From Acinetobacter sp. UBA3106 (GTDB taxonomy: Bacteria > Pseudomonadota > Gammaproteobacteria > Pseudomonadales > Moraxellaceae): DNA of 64,000 nucleotides. Shown piece after piece: positions 36,279 to 45,841 of the stretch. The stretch is taken from positions 176,939 to 240,938 of the forward strand of contig DFAM01000017.1 in assembly GCA_002365595.1 (NCBI GenBank), read 5' to 3'. Position 1 is the first letter of the stretch. Each line of letters begins with the position of its first letter. The position numbers and the translations under genes were made by a program. Below the pieces are notes generated by a model, which worked only from the letters and a program-made list of their open reading frames with translations, was not told the origin of the DNA and did no database searches.

Positions 36279-37895
36279 TTAAAGACGAACCAATTCCACT
36301 ATCTTCTCAGCCAATTCTTCAACAGACTCTTGCGTGAAGCTTACATCTGTGCCTTCCGCAACAGTAGTAATCACTGCAATACCTGTTTCACGAAGAAGTA
36401 CAACTCGCGAAGCATCAAGATCAGCTTTTGCAATCGCTACAATACCTTGTTGAAGCAACAGGTTTTCAAGCGCTTGCGCATTTTCCAATGCTTTTGCAGA
36501 TACTGTAATTGATGCAGGCTTTTGACCCAAACGTGCCGCACGGTCTTCCGCTGTTACCGGATTGCTATGAGCAGTCCATTCAACAGACTCTTCCACCATA
36601 CCCGCACCAATCGTGACGTTGTTCAAACGATCAATGAAGATAAACGAACCGGTGTAACGGCTGTCCTGATAACGGTCAAATACCACTGGCGCATCAAATT
36701 CAACAGTCACATTGGCAATCGCATTCAAATCAAGCTGTTCAACCTGCATTTGCTCAAGTGTATTTACATTGGTACGGAAGTTAATGCCAGTCACTTTGGC
36801 AGGAACAGTTTGCGTACCAATTTTAATGTTATACAACTTGCCAAGCACAAGCGGTTGATCCGCCATCCATACCACGGTCGCTTTAACCGAACGTGAAATA
36901 GCAGGAACACCCTGATCTGCACGAATCAACATATTACCGCGTGATACGTCAATTTCGTCATTTAGCGTTAATGTCACCGCTTGACCTGCAAATGCATGTT
37001 CAAGGTTGCCATCAAAAGTCACGATTTCTTTAACCGTTGAAGACTTACCCGATGGTAAAGCAACAACTTTATCACCCACGTTGATTTCACCCAGCGCAAT
37101 GGTACCTGCGAAACCACGGAAGTCGAGGTTCGGACGGTTGACGTATTGCACAGGGAAACGGAAATCACGTTTCGCAGTATCACGGTTAATTTCAACCGAC
37201 TCAAGCGTACCCATTAGGGTTTCGCCCTTGTACCATGGCGTATTTTCAGACTTGTTCACCACGTTATCGCCATTCAATGCAGAAATAGGCGTAAAGATGA
37301 TGTTGCTTGGCTTACGGTCGCCTAATTGGCTTACGAAGTTGGCATAGTCGGCCTGAATTTCATTGAAGCGTGCTTCAGAGAATTCCACCAAGTCCATTTT
37401 GTTGATCGCAACGATAATGTTCTTAATGCCAAGCAAGCTTGCAATGTAAGTATGACGACGGGTCTGGGTTTGCACGCCATAACGCGCATCAATCAGAATA
37501 ATCGCAAGGTCACAGGTAGACGCACCTGTCGCCATGTTACGGGTGTACTGCTCATGTCCCGGAGTATCGGCAATGATGAACTTACGTTTTTCTGTAGAGA
37601 AATAACGATACGCCACATCAATGGTAATCCCCTGCTCACGCTCAGCTTGCAGACCATCAACAAGTAACGCCAAGTCAGGTGCATCACCCGTTGTACCCAC
37701 TTTTTTAGAGTCACGGGTTACGGCTTGCAATTGATCTTCATAAATCAATTTTGAATCGTACAGCAGACGACCAATTAAAGTCGATTTACCATCATCCACG
37801 TTACCGCAAGTCAGGAAACGTAGCAGGTCTTTATTTTCATGTTGTTTTAAATACGCCAGGATATCCTGACTAATCAATTCTGATTGATGAGACAT
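36279..37895 (-). CDS. cysN: Sulfate adenylyltransferase subunit 1 (GTPase)
   Basis: CysN is the GTPase subunit that drives formation of adenosine 5'-phosphosulfate by CysD in sulfate assimilation. It is 538 residues. The P-loop GNVDDGKSTLIGRLLYD is near residue 31, DTPGHEQYTRNM near 110, and NKMD near 165. E. coli CysN has 475 residues, so this protein carries about 60 extra C-terminal residues that are not an intact CysC kinase. GGAG precedes the ATG at 37895. It lies downstream of cysD, separated by a 116-bp repeat element. Confidence 0.96.
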   Translation of the reverse strand: MSHQSELISQDILAYLKQHENKDLLRFLTCGNVDDGKSTLIGRLLYDSKLIYEDQLQAVTRDSKKVGTTGDAPDLALLVDGLQAEREQGITIDVAYRYFSTEKRKFIIADTPGHEQYTRNMATGASTCDLAIILIDARYGVQTQTRRHTYIASLLGIKNIIVAINKMDLVEFSEARFNEIQADYANFVSQLGDRKPSNIIFTPISALNGDNVVNKSENTPWYKGETLMGTLESVEINRDTAKRDFRFPVQYVNRPNLDFRGFAGTIALGEINVGDKVVALPSGKSSTVKEIVTFDGNLEHAFAGQAVTLTLNDEIDVSRGNMLIRADQGVPAISRSVKATVVWMADQPLVLGKLYNIKIGTQTVPAKVTGINFRTNVNTLEQMQVEQLDLNAIANVTVEFDAPVVFDRYQDSRYTGSFIFIDRLNNVTIGAGMVEESVEWTAHSNPVTAEDRAARLGQKPASITVSAKALENAQALENLLLQQGIVAIAKADLDASRVVLLRETGIAVITTVAEGTDVSFTQESVEELAEKIVELVRL

Positions 37896-37944
37896 CGCTC
37901 ACAGCTCCACATATTCTTTAGAAATCGGTTGTTTTGAATCTCTT

Positions 37945-38060
37945 TTTAATCTCCCTAAATCCCTCTTTAATAAAGAGGGACTTTATCTCCGTTCTGATTT
38001 AGGAGTTCCCCCTCTTTTTAAAGAGGTGAGCAGCATTGCTGCGCAAGGGGGGAGATTAAA
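37945..38060. mobile_element. 116-bp MITE-like element between cysD and cysN
   Basis: Perfect 11-bp terminal inverted repeats TTTAATCTCCC (37945-37955) and GGGAGATTAAA (38050-38060) enclose two further GC-rich inverted repeats around CCCTCTTT / AAAGAGGG. The right end abuts the cysD stop. It has no coding capacity, so it looks like a non-autonomous element or dispersed intergenic repeat. Confidence 0.6.
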
Positions 38061-38975
38061 TTAGAAGTAACCTTCCTGCTTTTTCTTTTCCATCGAGCCT
38101 GCTTCATCATGGTCAATCATACGACCTTGACGTTCAGAACTGGTGGCCAAAAGCATTTCCTGGATAATTTCCGGCAAGGTGTTTGCAGTTGATTCAACCG
38201 CGCCCGTAAGCGGGTAACAACCTAAAGTACGGAAACGTACCGATTTCATTTGTGGAACTTCACCTTCTTTTAAAGGCATACGTTCATCATCAACCATAAT
38301 CAGCGTACCGCTACGTTCAACCACAGGACGTTCTGCAGCCAAATAAAGTGGTACTAATGGAATACTTTCCAAATAGATGTATTGCCAGATATCAAGCTCA
38401 GTCCAGTTTGATAACGGGAACACACGAATACTCTCGCCTTTGTTCACTTTACCGTTGTAAAGATTCCAAAGTTCAGGACGCTGGTTTTTCGGGTCCCAAC
38501 GGTGCTTGCTATCACGGAACGAATATACACGTTCTTTGGCACGTGATTTTTCTTCATCACGGCGCGCGCCACCAAAAGCAGCATCGAACTTGTATTTATC
38601 CAAAGCCTGTTTTAAGCCCTGGGTTTTCATGATGTCGGTATATTTAGAGCTACCATGATCAAATGGATTGATCCCGGCATCTTTACCTTCTTTATTTTGA
38701 TGCACGATCAAATCGAAACCATGGGTTTTCGCCATGTTGTCACGGAATTTGATCATATCTTTAAACTTCCAGCCTGTATCGACATGCAATAGCGGGAATG
38801 GAAGTTTTGCAGGATAGAATGCTTTTAAAGCAAGATGCAGCATTACTGCAGAATCTTTACCAATGGAATACAACATAACCGGATTTTCAAATTCGGCAGC
38901 CACTTCACGGATAATGTGAATACTCTCAGCTTCAAGCTGTTTAAGATGAGTAAGTCTTTCCTCATTTATGGACAT
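38061..38975 (-). CDS. cysD: Sulfate adenylyltransferase subunit 2
   Basis: CysD is the catalytic subunit that joins sulfate and ATP to APS. It is 304 residues, near the 302 of E. coli and colinear with it. The PP-loop SIGKDSAVMLHLALKAFYP is near residue 40, and the central FGGARRDEEKSRAKER is near 155. The ATG at 38975 is preferred over an in-frame GTG three codons earlier. It is first in the cysDN order on the minus strand. Confidence 0.97.
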   Translation of the reverse strand: MSINEERLTHLKQLEAESIHIIREVAAEFENPVMLYSIGKDSAVMLHLALKAFYPAKLPFPLLHVDTGWKFKDMIKFRDNMAKTHGFDLIVHQNKEGKDAGINPFDHGSSKYTDIMKTQGLKQALDKYKFDAAFGGARRDEEKSRAKERVYSFRDSKHRWDPKNQRPELWNLYNGKVNKGESIRVFPLSNWTELDIWQYIYLESIPLVPLYLAAERPVVERSGTLIMVDDERMPLKEGEVPQMKSVRFRTLGCYPLTGAVESTANTLPEIIQEMLLATSSERQGRMIDHDEAGSMEKKKQEGYF

Positions 38976-39311
38976 TGACAACACCAGCTCAGATCAACGT
39001 GTACTTATTACACTTTTAAAAATATATATATTCATTATAAAGATTTAGTTATCTCAACTATTGCTTGTTTTATTATATTGATATGCAAATTTGTCATATA
39101 AAGCTTATCTAATAATAAGTATAAGTTTTTATTAATTGTGATCTTAAATGTAGAAATCGCATTGTAGCTAGATACACTGCCTGCAACAACTCAACATTAA
39201 AATGTACAAAATATCAGCTGATTGTTAATTCGTCTAACTCATATATTTTCTTGAACCGCAAAATTGCATAGAGTAGCCCACCTCTCTCCTATCGCTGCTC
39301 TCCATTACATT
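38976..39311. other. AT-rich divergent region upstream of cysD
   Basis: About 335 bp, strongly AT-rich, between cysD and an unknown divergent gene. It must hold the cysD promoter and probably an activator site, but I cannot identify one by eye. Confidence 0.4.
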
Positions 39312-39854
39312 ATGCTGATGCTAGACCGTACTATTGAAACCGTAAAATCCCGCCTGGAAGATGCACAACTTGCCGGCTTTATCTATCAGCACAACGATCA
39401 TTTACTGGTTCTGCAAGAACCTTTGAATGATGATGGTTCAGTCCTGAATAACTTTGTTCAGCATGAGCTCACTGCCGACCAGATTGGGCTGCAATTTGGT
39501 CTTAGACTTTCGGATAACGATTTTGATTTTTTGCTAGGTGTCACCCACAGTAACCAGGATCGCAGTTATGAAATTGGGGCAGGAAATCTCAAGGCCGATC
39601 AAAAAGCCTTTAACCTGCTTTATGCCTTTTATAACTATCCCAAAGCATTTTACCTGATCAGCCTGCCCCTGACCGCGAATAGCTCACAACTTGAAGAAAC
39701 AATTGAAAATCAATTGTTCAATCAGCCCAAATTAGATTTCCTGAATACTGCCATTAAAACCAATCCAATGGGTCAACAAGTCAACTGGATGAAAAGCTTT
39801 ATCGTGCAACAAGCGCTGGATATGAAAGTCCGTATTCAAACCTCTTTGCTTTAA
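39312..39854 (+). CDS. Hypothetical cytoplasmic protein
   Basis: A 180-residue soluble protein of mixed alpha/beta type with no cysteine, signal peptide or membrane helix and no family I know. It starts either at ATG 39312 or six bases later at 39318; a frame extension to 39264 is unlikely. The ribosome binding site is weak. It lies alone, divergent from cysD. Confidence 0.55.
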   Translation: MLMLDRTIETVKSRLEDAQLAGFIYQHNDHLLVLQEPLNDDGSVLNNFVQHELTADQIGLQFGLRLSDNDFDFLLGVTHSNQDRSYEIGAGNLKADQKAFNLLYAFYNYPKAFYLISLPLTANSSQLEETIENQLFNQPKLDFLNTAIKTNPMGQQVNWMKSFIVQQALDMKVRIQTSLL

Positions 39855-40120
39855 TCGCAATTCTTTACGCTATCTATTATGCATCGGCTTAGATCTACAA
39901 GATTAAGCCTTACAGCGAACTCAAGAGAAAATTTTTCAATTTTAGACTCACAACAGATTGAATTTAAATAATTTTTTCCAATTCAAGAAGTATAGTTTCA
40001 GCAACTGCATTTTCAATTTGGGTTGAATAAATTTTATACAATTAGCCTGCATAAACCTACTTGAGTAATGCCTGTAGCACGTTAAATTATCTGCTGATAT
40101 GGCCTATATAGAGCATAATA

Positions 40121-40948
40121 ATGACTCACTCTATCTACCCGTGCCTGTGGTTTGAAAAAAGTGCTCAAGCAGCCTTTGAATGGTATTGCTCTATTTTTCC
40201 GCATAGTCACATGATTGAAGCAAATGAGTATGCGGCAAAAGCAGACTTTGCAGGCGTGCCATTTCTAGGAATTAACGGGGGTCCTGGTTTTCACCCGAAT
40301 CCGTCCATTTCCTTTATGGTGGTTTGTGAAAGCAAGCCTGAGATCGATCACCTGTGGAATCAATTGATCGAGAGTGGCTCTACTTTAATGGCATTGGGAA
40401 AATATGACTGGAGTGACTATTACGGTTGGTTACAAGACCAATATGGTTTTAGCTGGCAGCTCTATTTAGGCAAGTTATCCGATGTCAATCAACAAAAAAT
40501 TATCCCTACCCTGATGTATTGCGGTGCATATCAGGGGCAATGTCAGGCTGCATTGAATTTCTATCAAAGCTTATTCAAAAGCTTTCGGACTCAAGGCATT
40601 TTGAAATATAGCGAGGGTGAATATATCGGACAAGTAAAACATGCCCAAGTGATCGCCAATCATTTTACCCTGATGGCTATGGACAGTGGCATTCCCCAGC
40701 CCTTTGAATTTAATGAAGCCGTATCGTTGATCATTGAATGTGAAGACCAGGTCGAAATTGATTATTACTGGAATAACATCACGCTAAAAGGTAGCGAGAA
40801 CCAATGTAGCTGGTGTAAAGATCAGTTTGGGGTGAGCTGGCAAATTCACCCTGAAAATTTGAGTGAAATTCTGAAGCAGAATCCTCGTGCACAAGCTGCA
40901 ACCTTTAAAATGAAAAAGTTAGTAATTCATGATCTGCTATACGCCTGA
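40121..40948 (+). CDS. Two-domain VOC (PhnB-like) protein
   Basis: A 275-residue protein with two tandem VOC/glyoxalase domains of the PhnB (3-demethylubiquinone methyltransferase-like) type. The first begins YPCLWFEKSAQAAFEWY, and the second near residue 127 with LMYCGAYQGQCQAALNFYQ. Each has the repeated DQYGFSWQ / DQFGVSWQ motif. VOC proteins bind metals and act on varied small molecules; substrate unknown. It stands alone upstream of the hydrolase gene. Confidence 0.78.
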   Translation: MTHSIYPCLWFEKSAQAAFEWYCSIFPHSHMIEANEYAAKADFAGVPFLGINGGPGFHPNPSISFMVVCESKPEIDHLWNQLIESGSTLMALGKYDWSDYYGWLQDQYGFSWQLYLGKLSDVNQQKIIPTLMYCGAYQGQCQAALNFYQSLFKSFRTQGILKYSEGEYIGQVKHAQVIANHFTLMAMDSGIPQPFEFNEAVSLIIECEDQVEIDYYWNNITLKGSENQCSWCKDQFGVSWQIHPENLSEILKQNPRAQAATFKMKKLVIHDLLYA

Positions 40949-41040
40949 TCACACTGCAACCGGATGACTTAAAAATAAAAAAAGCTATCAAACCATTAAT
41001 ATTTTTAATAATTGAATAACTAATACAAGCGAGCATAACA

Positions 41041-42270
41041 ATGAATAATTTAAAAAATGCCTACCAAAAAAAGTTTACGCGTTGTCTTTATTGGAGCTTA
41101 AGCTGTCTACCCTTTTCTACATATGCTGCAGATTTCGTGCAAATCAAACAGCACCCTATTGATGCAATTGTGCAGCAAAATATGACACAAAAATCAGTCA
41201 TGCAGCCATTCAAAAAAACCGGCAAGATCGATCAGATGCGTATTATGCATATCGATATTGACTATGTGTATGATAAAGATAAAGCACAGCAGCAAAAAAA
41301 TATCCGAAGCTTGATCCAAAGGATTAACCTGATTCAACCGAATACCATTTTTTTGCAAGCCTTTGCAGATCCCGATGCCAATGGTTCAGCCGATCAGGTG
41401 TACTTTAAAAACCGCCACATCCCCACCAGAGACAATCTTTTTCCTGTTTTGGTCAGCCAGATTCGTAGCAAAACCCAAGTCAAGCATGTTTATGCCTGGC
41501 TACCTTTAATGTCATGGGAATTTCCAAAAAGTTATAAACTGACTTATGTTTCACATAATGAAGGTGGAAAACAGGGCTATATTCGGGTCTCACCATTTGA
41601 TCCGCAAAATCTTAAATACGTTTCCGAGATTTATTTGGATTTTTTCAAATCAAATATAGTAGATGGTGTCCTTTACCATGATGATGTCACGCTAAACGAT
41701 TATGAAGACAGCTCGGCTCCAGCGCAAAGTACGTATCAGGCTTGGGGATTTAGTGCAGATCAATTATTAAAACAACCTCGGCAAACCAAACAATTACAAT
41801 TTGCAAAATTCAAAACAGCATATCTGGATCAATTTGCAGCAGGCATTACCAAAATCGTGAAACAGCAACAACCTCATCTACTGACTGCTCGGAATATGTA
41901 TGCGCCGGTAGTATTAGAGCCTCATAGTGAAAACTGGTTTAGCCAATCCATGCCAAGTACTTATCAATATTATGACTATAACGCCATTATGGCGATGCCT
42001 TATATGGAAGAAGCGGATGACCATCAACAGTTCTATTTAGACCTTATCCAACGTTCAAAAAAATACGACCCAGATTTGAGCCATACGATCTTTGAACTTC
42101 AAGCGTTGAATTGGCGAAATAATCGGAAACTTTCTACAGAAGAAATTGTGGATACAATCAAGTTTCTAGAAAAACATGGGGTAAAACATATTGGTTATTA
42201 CCCCGATGATTTTGTACAGGAACATCCTCAGCCTGCTAAGCTGAAATCCGCTTTTTTAACTGGTGATTAG
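41041..42270 (+). CDS. Stand-alone PgaB-type PNAG hydrolase (GHL13/GH153-like)
   Basis: A 409-residue secreted protein: signal peptide cleaved near residue 30, then a single domain that aligns along its length with the C-terminal hydrolase domain of E. coli PgaB. Matches include HIDIDYVYD (70-78), FLQAFADPD (104-112), YAWLP and the catalytic acidic YHDDVTLNDYED (212-223). It ends with GYYPDDF-type residues. In PgaB this domain cleaves partly deacetylated poly-beta-1,6-GlcNAc. Here it is separated from any deacetylase domain. Its 3' end overlaps pgaD by 35 bp in opposite orientation. Function is a strong inference by homology, not tested. Confidence 0.8.
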   Translation: MNNLKNAYQKKFTRCLYWSLSCLPFSTYAADFVQIKQHPIDAIVQQNMTQKSVMQPFKKTGKIDQMRIMHIDIDYVYDKDKAQQQKNIRSLIQRINLIQPNTIFLQAFADPDANGSADQVYFKNRHIPTRDNLFPVLVSQIRSKTQVKHVYAWLPLMSWEFPKSYKLTYVSHNEGGKQGYIRVSPFDPQNLKYVSEIYLDFFKSNIVDGVLYHDDVTLNDYEDSSAPAQSTYQAWGFSADQLLKQPRQTKQLQFAKFKTAYLDQFAAGITKIVKQQQPHLLTARNMYAPVVLEPHSENWFSQSMPSTYQYYDYNAIMAMPYMEEADDHQQFYLDLIQRSKKYDPDLSHTIFELQALNWRNNRKLSTEEIVDTIKFLEKHGVKHIGYYPDDFVQEHPQPAKLKSAFLTGD

Positions 42271-42742
42271 TTTCAACGAATTCCAGTAACCCTTTATTAT
42301 TATAATAAAGGGTTAAATTCCTGGCTTGTTGCATGTTGATAATATCTGCCGTATTGACTTTAAAACTGCTGGCAAGTTGCGGTAGTGCGACTGCTACTGG
42401 ATTTCTTCTACGATCCTTACCTGAAAAGCGAACCCAGTTATAAGTTGCCCAAAGCAATAGCACACCAATGAAGCCTAGAATCATCACCACAATATTCATT
42501 AAACTTAATTGGCTATCGGGTTGAGCTTGTATAACCAGTTGCTGATAAATCGTTTGACTCTCGAACCACCAGAAAAATATGGTTAATACCGGCATAAATA
42601 ACCACATAAACACCAACCAACCCACGATTTGCAAACTGTATCCCACACTTTTATTACGTACATATTCGGGCTGATCTATATACTCTGGTAGCTCTAATTT
42701 TGACTCATCTTCAATTAAATAATATTTATATACTTTAGTCAT
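42236..42742 (-). CDS. pgaD: PNAG synthesis protein PgaD
   Basis: PgaD is the small membrane partner that stabilises PgaC and, in E. coli, makes the pair responsive to c-di-GMP. It is 168 residues, with two membrane helices (about 35-58 and 82-105) and a soluble C-terminus. GAGGAG before the ATG at 42742 decides the start, which overlaps the pgaC stop by 8 bases. Sequence in this family diverges fast, so the call rests on topology and position after pgaC. The 3' end overlaps the converging hydrolase gene. Confidence 0.85.
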   Translation of the reverse strand: MTKVYKYYLIEDESKLELPEYIDQPEYVRNKSVGYSLQIVGWLVFMWLFMPVLTIFFWWFESQTIYQQLVIQAQPDSQLSLMNIVVMILGFIGVLLLWATYNWVRFSGKDRRRNPVAVALPQLASSFKVNTADIINMQQARNLTLYYNNKGLLEFVETNHQLKKRISA

Positions 42743-44003
42743 TTTCTGGTGCTCCTCTAAATCCACGATCTGGACTTACCCAGCGTGCACGTTTTTGAGT
42801 CTTGAAAATCGTTTTCGGTAATGCAATCACTGTTGTCAACATGGTCAGAATCCAGAAGAACAGTGGATACCAAATGACCCAAAAATAGTTTCTAAACATG
42901 CGGGCTTTATCATAGGGTTTATCAATGCATAAACTCACGAAGAATTGAATCAGGCAAGTTAAACCCAAAATAATCCCGTACCATTGTGGAAAGAGTGATT
43001 GAATTGCCCACTCTCCAGGTAAAGGAAAAAACAGACCATATAGATATAGGATAATAATTCCAAACATCACATATGCCCAAACCACACTGATAATGGACTC
43101 CAGTGCAATAGGCCACATACGGCGTCGATTCCACTTAAATAAACTCGGTAAATAAGCAAATAAAACTTCTACTCCTCCTTGTGCCCAACGCAAACGCTGT
43201 TTCCACAGGCCCTTGAAGGTTTCAGGCATATAGATGTAGCACAATGCTTTGGGGACATATTGCAAATCCCAGTGATCGAACTGTAAACGCCATGACACAT
43301 CGATATCCTCTGTGATCATGTCATCACGCCAATATCCAATCCGGTCTAGCGCCGTTTTCCGAAAACCGACTATTGCGCCTGAAACAGTGAAGATTCGCCC
43401 ATAGGTGCGTTGTGCACGTTTAATTAATCCAATAATAGAAGAGAATTCGCCGACCTGAATTTTACCCAGAATACTGGAACGGTTCAGAATACGTGGATTC
43501 CCCGTGACTGCCCCTACCCGAGGGTAATGGGTTAAATGATGCATCATCCATACCACAGCATGCGGATGGATTAAGGCATCCCCATCTATACACACCAGAT
43601 ATTCATTTTGACTCACCATTGCTCCGGCACGTAAAGCATAGGCCTTGCCTTGGTTTTCAGCCAAATGAACCACTCTGAGTTTCGGATATTTTTGCAAAAG
43701 CTCATCTAGAATTTCAGCAGTTTTATCTCGGCTACCGTCATTGACCGCAATCACTTCAAATTCTGGATATTGAGTTTGCATGGCAAATTTGATGGTGTCT
43801 CTAATCTGCATTTCTTCATTGAAGCAAGGAATAATAATGCTGCATCCATGTTCACTTGGCTGCGGTAAAGAAGATTTTCTACGTTCATGTTTTAAATAGA
43901 ACCAAATTCCGCCTGCGATCCATAGCCAAGCCATAAATAATGGGTAAAAAAAGGCAAAACCAAAATATATATCACTGATTTGCAATAAACTGGAGTCTCC
44001 CAT
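42735..44003 (-). CDS. pgaC: Poly-beta-1,6-N-acetylglucosamine synthase
   Basis: PgaC polymerises UDP-GlcNAc into PNAG. It is a 422-residue GT2-family membrane synthase. A leading helix is followed by the catalytic domain: IIPCFNEE near 54, the DGDALIHP acidic motif near 135, EDIDVSWRL near 235 and the QRLRWAQGG motif near 270. Several C-terminal helices complete it. It overlaps pgaB by 1 base and pgaD by 8, showing tight translational coupling. Confidence 0.96.
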   Translation of the reverse strand: MGDSSLLQISDIYFGFAFFYPLFMAWLWIAGGIWFYLKHERRKSSLPQPSEHGCSIIIPCFNEEMQIRDTIKFAMQTQYPEFEVIAVNDGSRDKTAEILDELLQKYPKLRVVHLAENQGKAYALRAGAMVSQNEYLVCIDGDALIHPHAVVWMMHHLTHYPRVGAVTGNPRILNRSSILGKIQVGEFSSIIGLIKRAQRTYGRIFTVSGAIVGFRKTALDRIGYWRDDMITEDIDVSWRLQFDHWDLQYVPKALCYIYMPETFKGLWKQRLRWAQGGVEVLFAYLPSLFKWNRRRMWPIALESIISVVWAYVMFGIIILYLYGLFFPLPGEWAIQSLFPQWYGIILGLTCLIQFFVSLCIDKPYDKARMFRNYFWVIWYPLFFWILTMLTTVIALPKTIFKTQKRARWVSPDRGFRGAPEND

Positions 44004-45841
44004 TACTTCCTCCCCTTCGCAGTATTATTTTCATATGGATTACGATAAGTGAGTGGACTGGTATTAATACTCAGTTCTTGATAAAGATGCTCTTGAACTT
44101 GCTGTCCAGCATTCAATTGATAATTATTAATTCCAATTTTTTGTACGGATAATTTTTTGAGTTCTTGATAATATTGCGAATACTCTTTCCAATCGCTTCT
44201 TTTCGCATTCTGATTTACTGTAAAACTCACAATTAAATACTGTTTTTGCAGAGCGTTTAATTTTTCGAGTTGTTTTTCTATTGCTCTAAATATTCCAGTA
44301 TCTTTAACCGGATCGAATTCAATATAAAGAAAATCGTTATTATTTAAACTATATTCCATCAAAGGCATTAATCCATCTACATGTTTATCCTTTAATGTAA
44401 TTTTCAAAACAGTTTGATAGTTATTACTGATATTGGTGTAATATCTTGCCTGTTTTTTAGCTTGCTCTTTTATATCAAAAACCTGCTTTATTTTTTGAGC
44501 ACATTGCGCATCCCAGGTCTTTTGCTGTATCGCACAGTCGAGTTCATCTCCAGTATCGATCATTAAGCCTTCAATTGAAGAATTATACTTAACTAATTCC
44601 GAAGTTAAATCTGCAAAATTAAGTCCCTGTTTTGTTTGTAAACTGATCGGTAATTCAGCATATACCCGATTACCCACACGGGTACGTGCCTGCCAAACCG
44701 TACGGTTGAGTAAATCTTTGCGCATGCCCAATTGACGATTGGGGAAATAGGCAACATCTATTTTTCCATCACCATTCTCATCCCCTACGGTTTTTAATAA
44801 AATGGTATTGGTTTGTAATGCACTAACCTGATCTAAAAATTGACCAAGTTTTTGATCAAAAATTTTATTATTGGGACTGACCATTTCAGCCAGATCAAAA
44901 CGGATATAGCTTCTACGCTGTTTATGGATATCACTTGCAAAAGTTAAGAAATCCAGCATTTCTGCATGCAACATTTCAGGGGTTGGATTATTCATTACCA
45001 GTGCACGTTGATAGGTTTGTCCCGAATCAGCCAAGGTGGACATACTGCCCAGGCTAAATGACATAGGCAAACCTGCCTTTGCTGCAAGCACCTCAGTTTC
45101 CTTGGTCACCGCACCATAAGGCCAGAATATCGCCCTTGTATCTGTTCCTAATTCAGTATCTAAAATTTTCTTTGACTGTTTCAAATCAGCCAATACCCGC
45201 TTTTGATAGGCCTGATCTGATTCATAACGTTGATATTTTGGTAAGAATTGACGTGTAATTGCCGCAGGCTGCATACTATTTTGTGGATTAGCAAGTATGC
45301 CCTTATGCATATTGTCCGAATGTGAAACAAACTCTACCAGGCCTGAGCGTTGCATTTCCCGCATCTGATCCCAACTCATTAAGCTGTTTTGACCATAGGC
45401 CTCATAGGCATCTTTGGTATTCCCGTTAATCCAGCTCGTTGGAATAGCAAAAGCAGCAAAATATTTATACTGTTTCAATAATGGGAAAACGCGGGTATAA
45501 CTACTGAGTGCTCCATCATCGAAGCTCAATAGCACTGATTTTTTAGGTAATCGCTTTTTCTTTTCCCGAGCATCCCACACATCTTGCAAACTGATTGTTT
45601 GCCAGCCTTCCTGTTTTAACCAGGCGAAATAGCGTCCTAAATTCTTAGTACTGATTGCATAAAGGTCCCGATCTCCTTGGCGCGCAACATCATCTCGAAC
45701 ATCATGAAAAGTAATGGTAACAAATAAATTATCAGGTATTTCAGTGGTATTTTTAGTTATATTTTGAGCAAAACCCGTCGCTGGAACGGCAAATACCGTT
45801 ACCATGACAGCAGAAAGTAAGATTTTCATCACTTGTTTCAT
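44003..45841 (-). CDS. pgaB: PNAG N-deacetylase PgaB, degenerate hydrolase domain
   Basis: PgaB removes some acetyl groups from PNAG so it can be exported. It is 612 residues. The signal peptide ends near FAQ, with no lipobox Cys, so unlike E. coli PgaB it is probably not a lipoprotein. The deacetylase domain is intact: FDDG (107-110) and the HSDNMH metal motif (His 174 and 179), plus HDV near 46. The C-terminal half follows the GH fold (PNRQLGMRKDL matches), but where PgaB has the acidic HDD this one has IDTGDELD (428-435), so the catalytic acid is lost. It overlaps both neighbours by 1 base. Confidence 0.93.
   Translation of the reverse strand: MKQVMKILLSAVMVTVFAVPATGFAQNITKNTTEIPDNLFVTITFHDVRDDVARQGDRDLYAISTKNLGRYFAWLKQEGWQTISLQDVWDAREKKKRLPKKSVLLSFDDGALSSYTRVFPLLKQYKYFAAFAIPTSWINGNTKDAYEAYGQNSLMSWDQMREMQRSGLVEFVSHSDNMHKGILANPQNSMQPAAITRQFLPKYQRYESDQAYQKRVLADLKQSKKILDTELGTDTRAIFWPYGAVTKETEVLAAKAGLPMSFSLGSMSTLADSGQTYQRALVMNNPTPEMLHAEMLDFLTFASDIHKQRRSYIRFDLAEMVSPNNKIFDQKLGQFLDQVSALQTNTILLKTVGDENGDGKIDVAYFPNRQLGMRKDLLNRTVWQARTRVGNRVYAELPISLQTKQGLNFADLTSELVKYNSSIEGLMIDTGDELDCAIQQKTWDAQCAQKIKQVFDIKEQAKKQARYYTNISNNYQTVLKITLKDKHVDGLMPLMEYSLNNNDFLYIEFDPVKDTGIFRAIEKQLEKLNALQKQYLIVSFTVNQNAKRSDWKEYSQYYQELKKLSVQKIGINNYQLNAGQQVQEHLYQELSINTSPLTYRNPYENNTAKGRK

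Noticed and set aside
37945..38060. Possible CRISPR or tandem-repeat array between cysD and cysN
   Set aside because: The repeats are inverted, not regularly spaced direct repeats, and only one unit is present.
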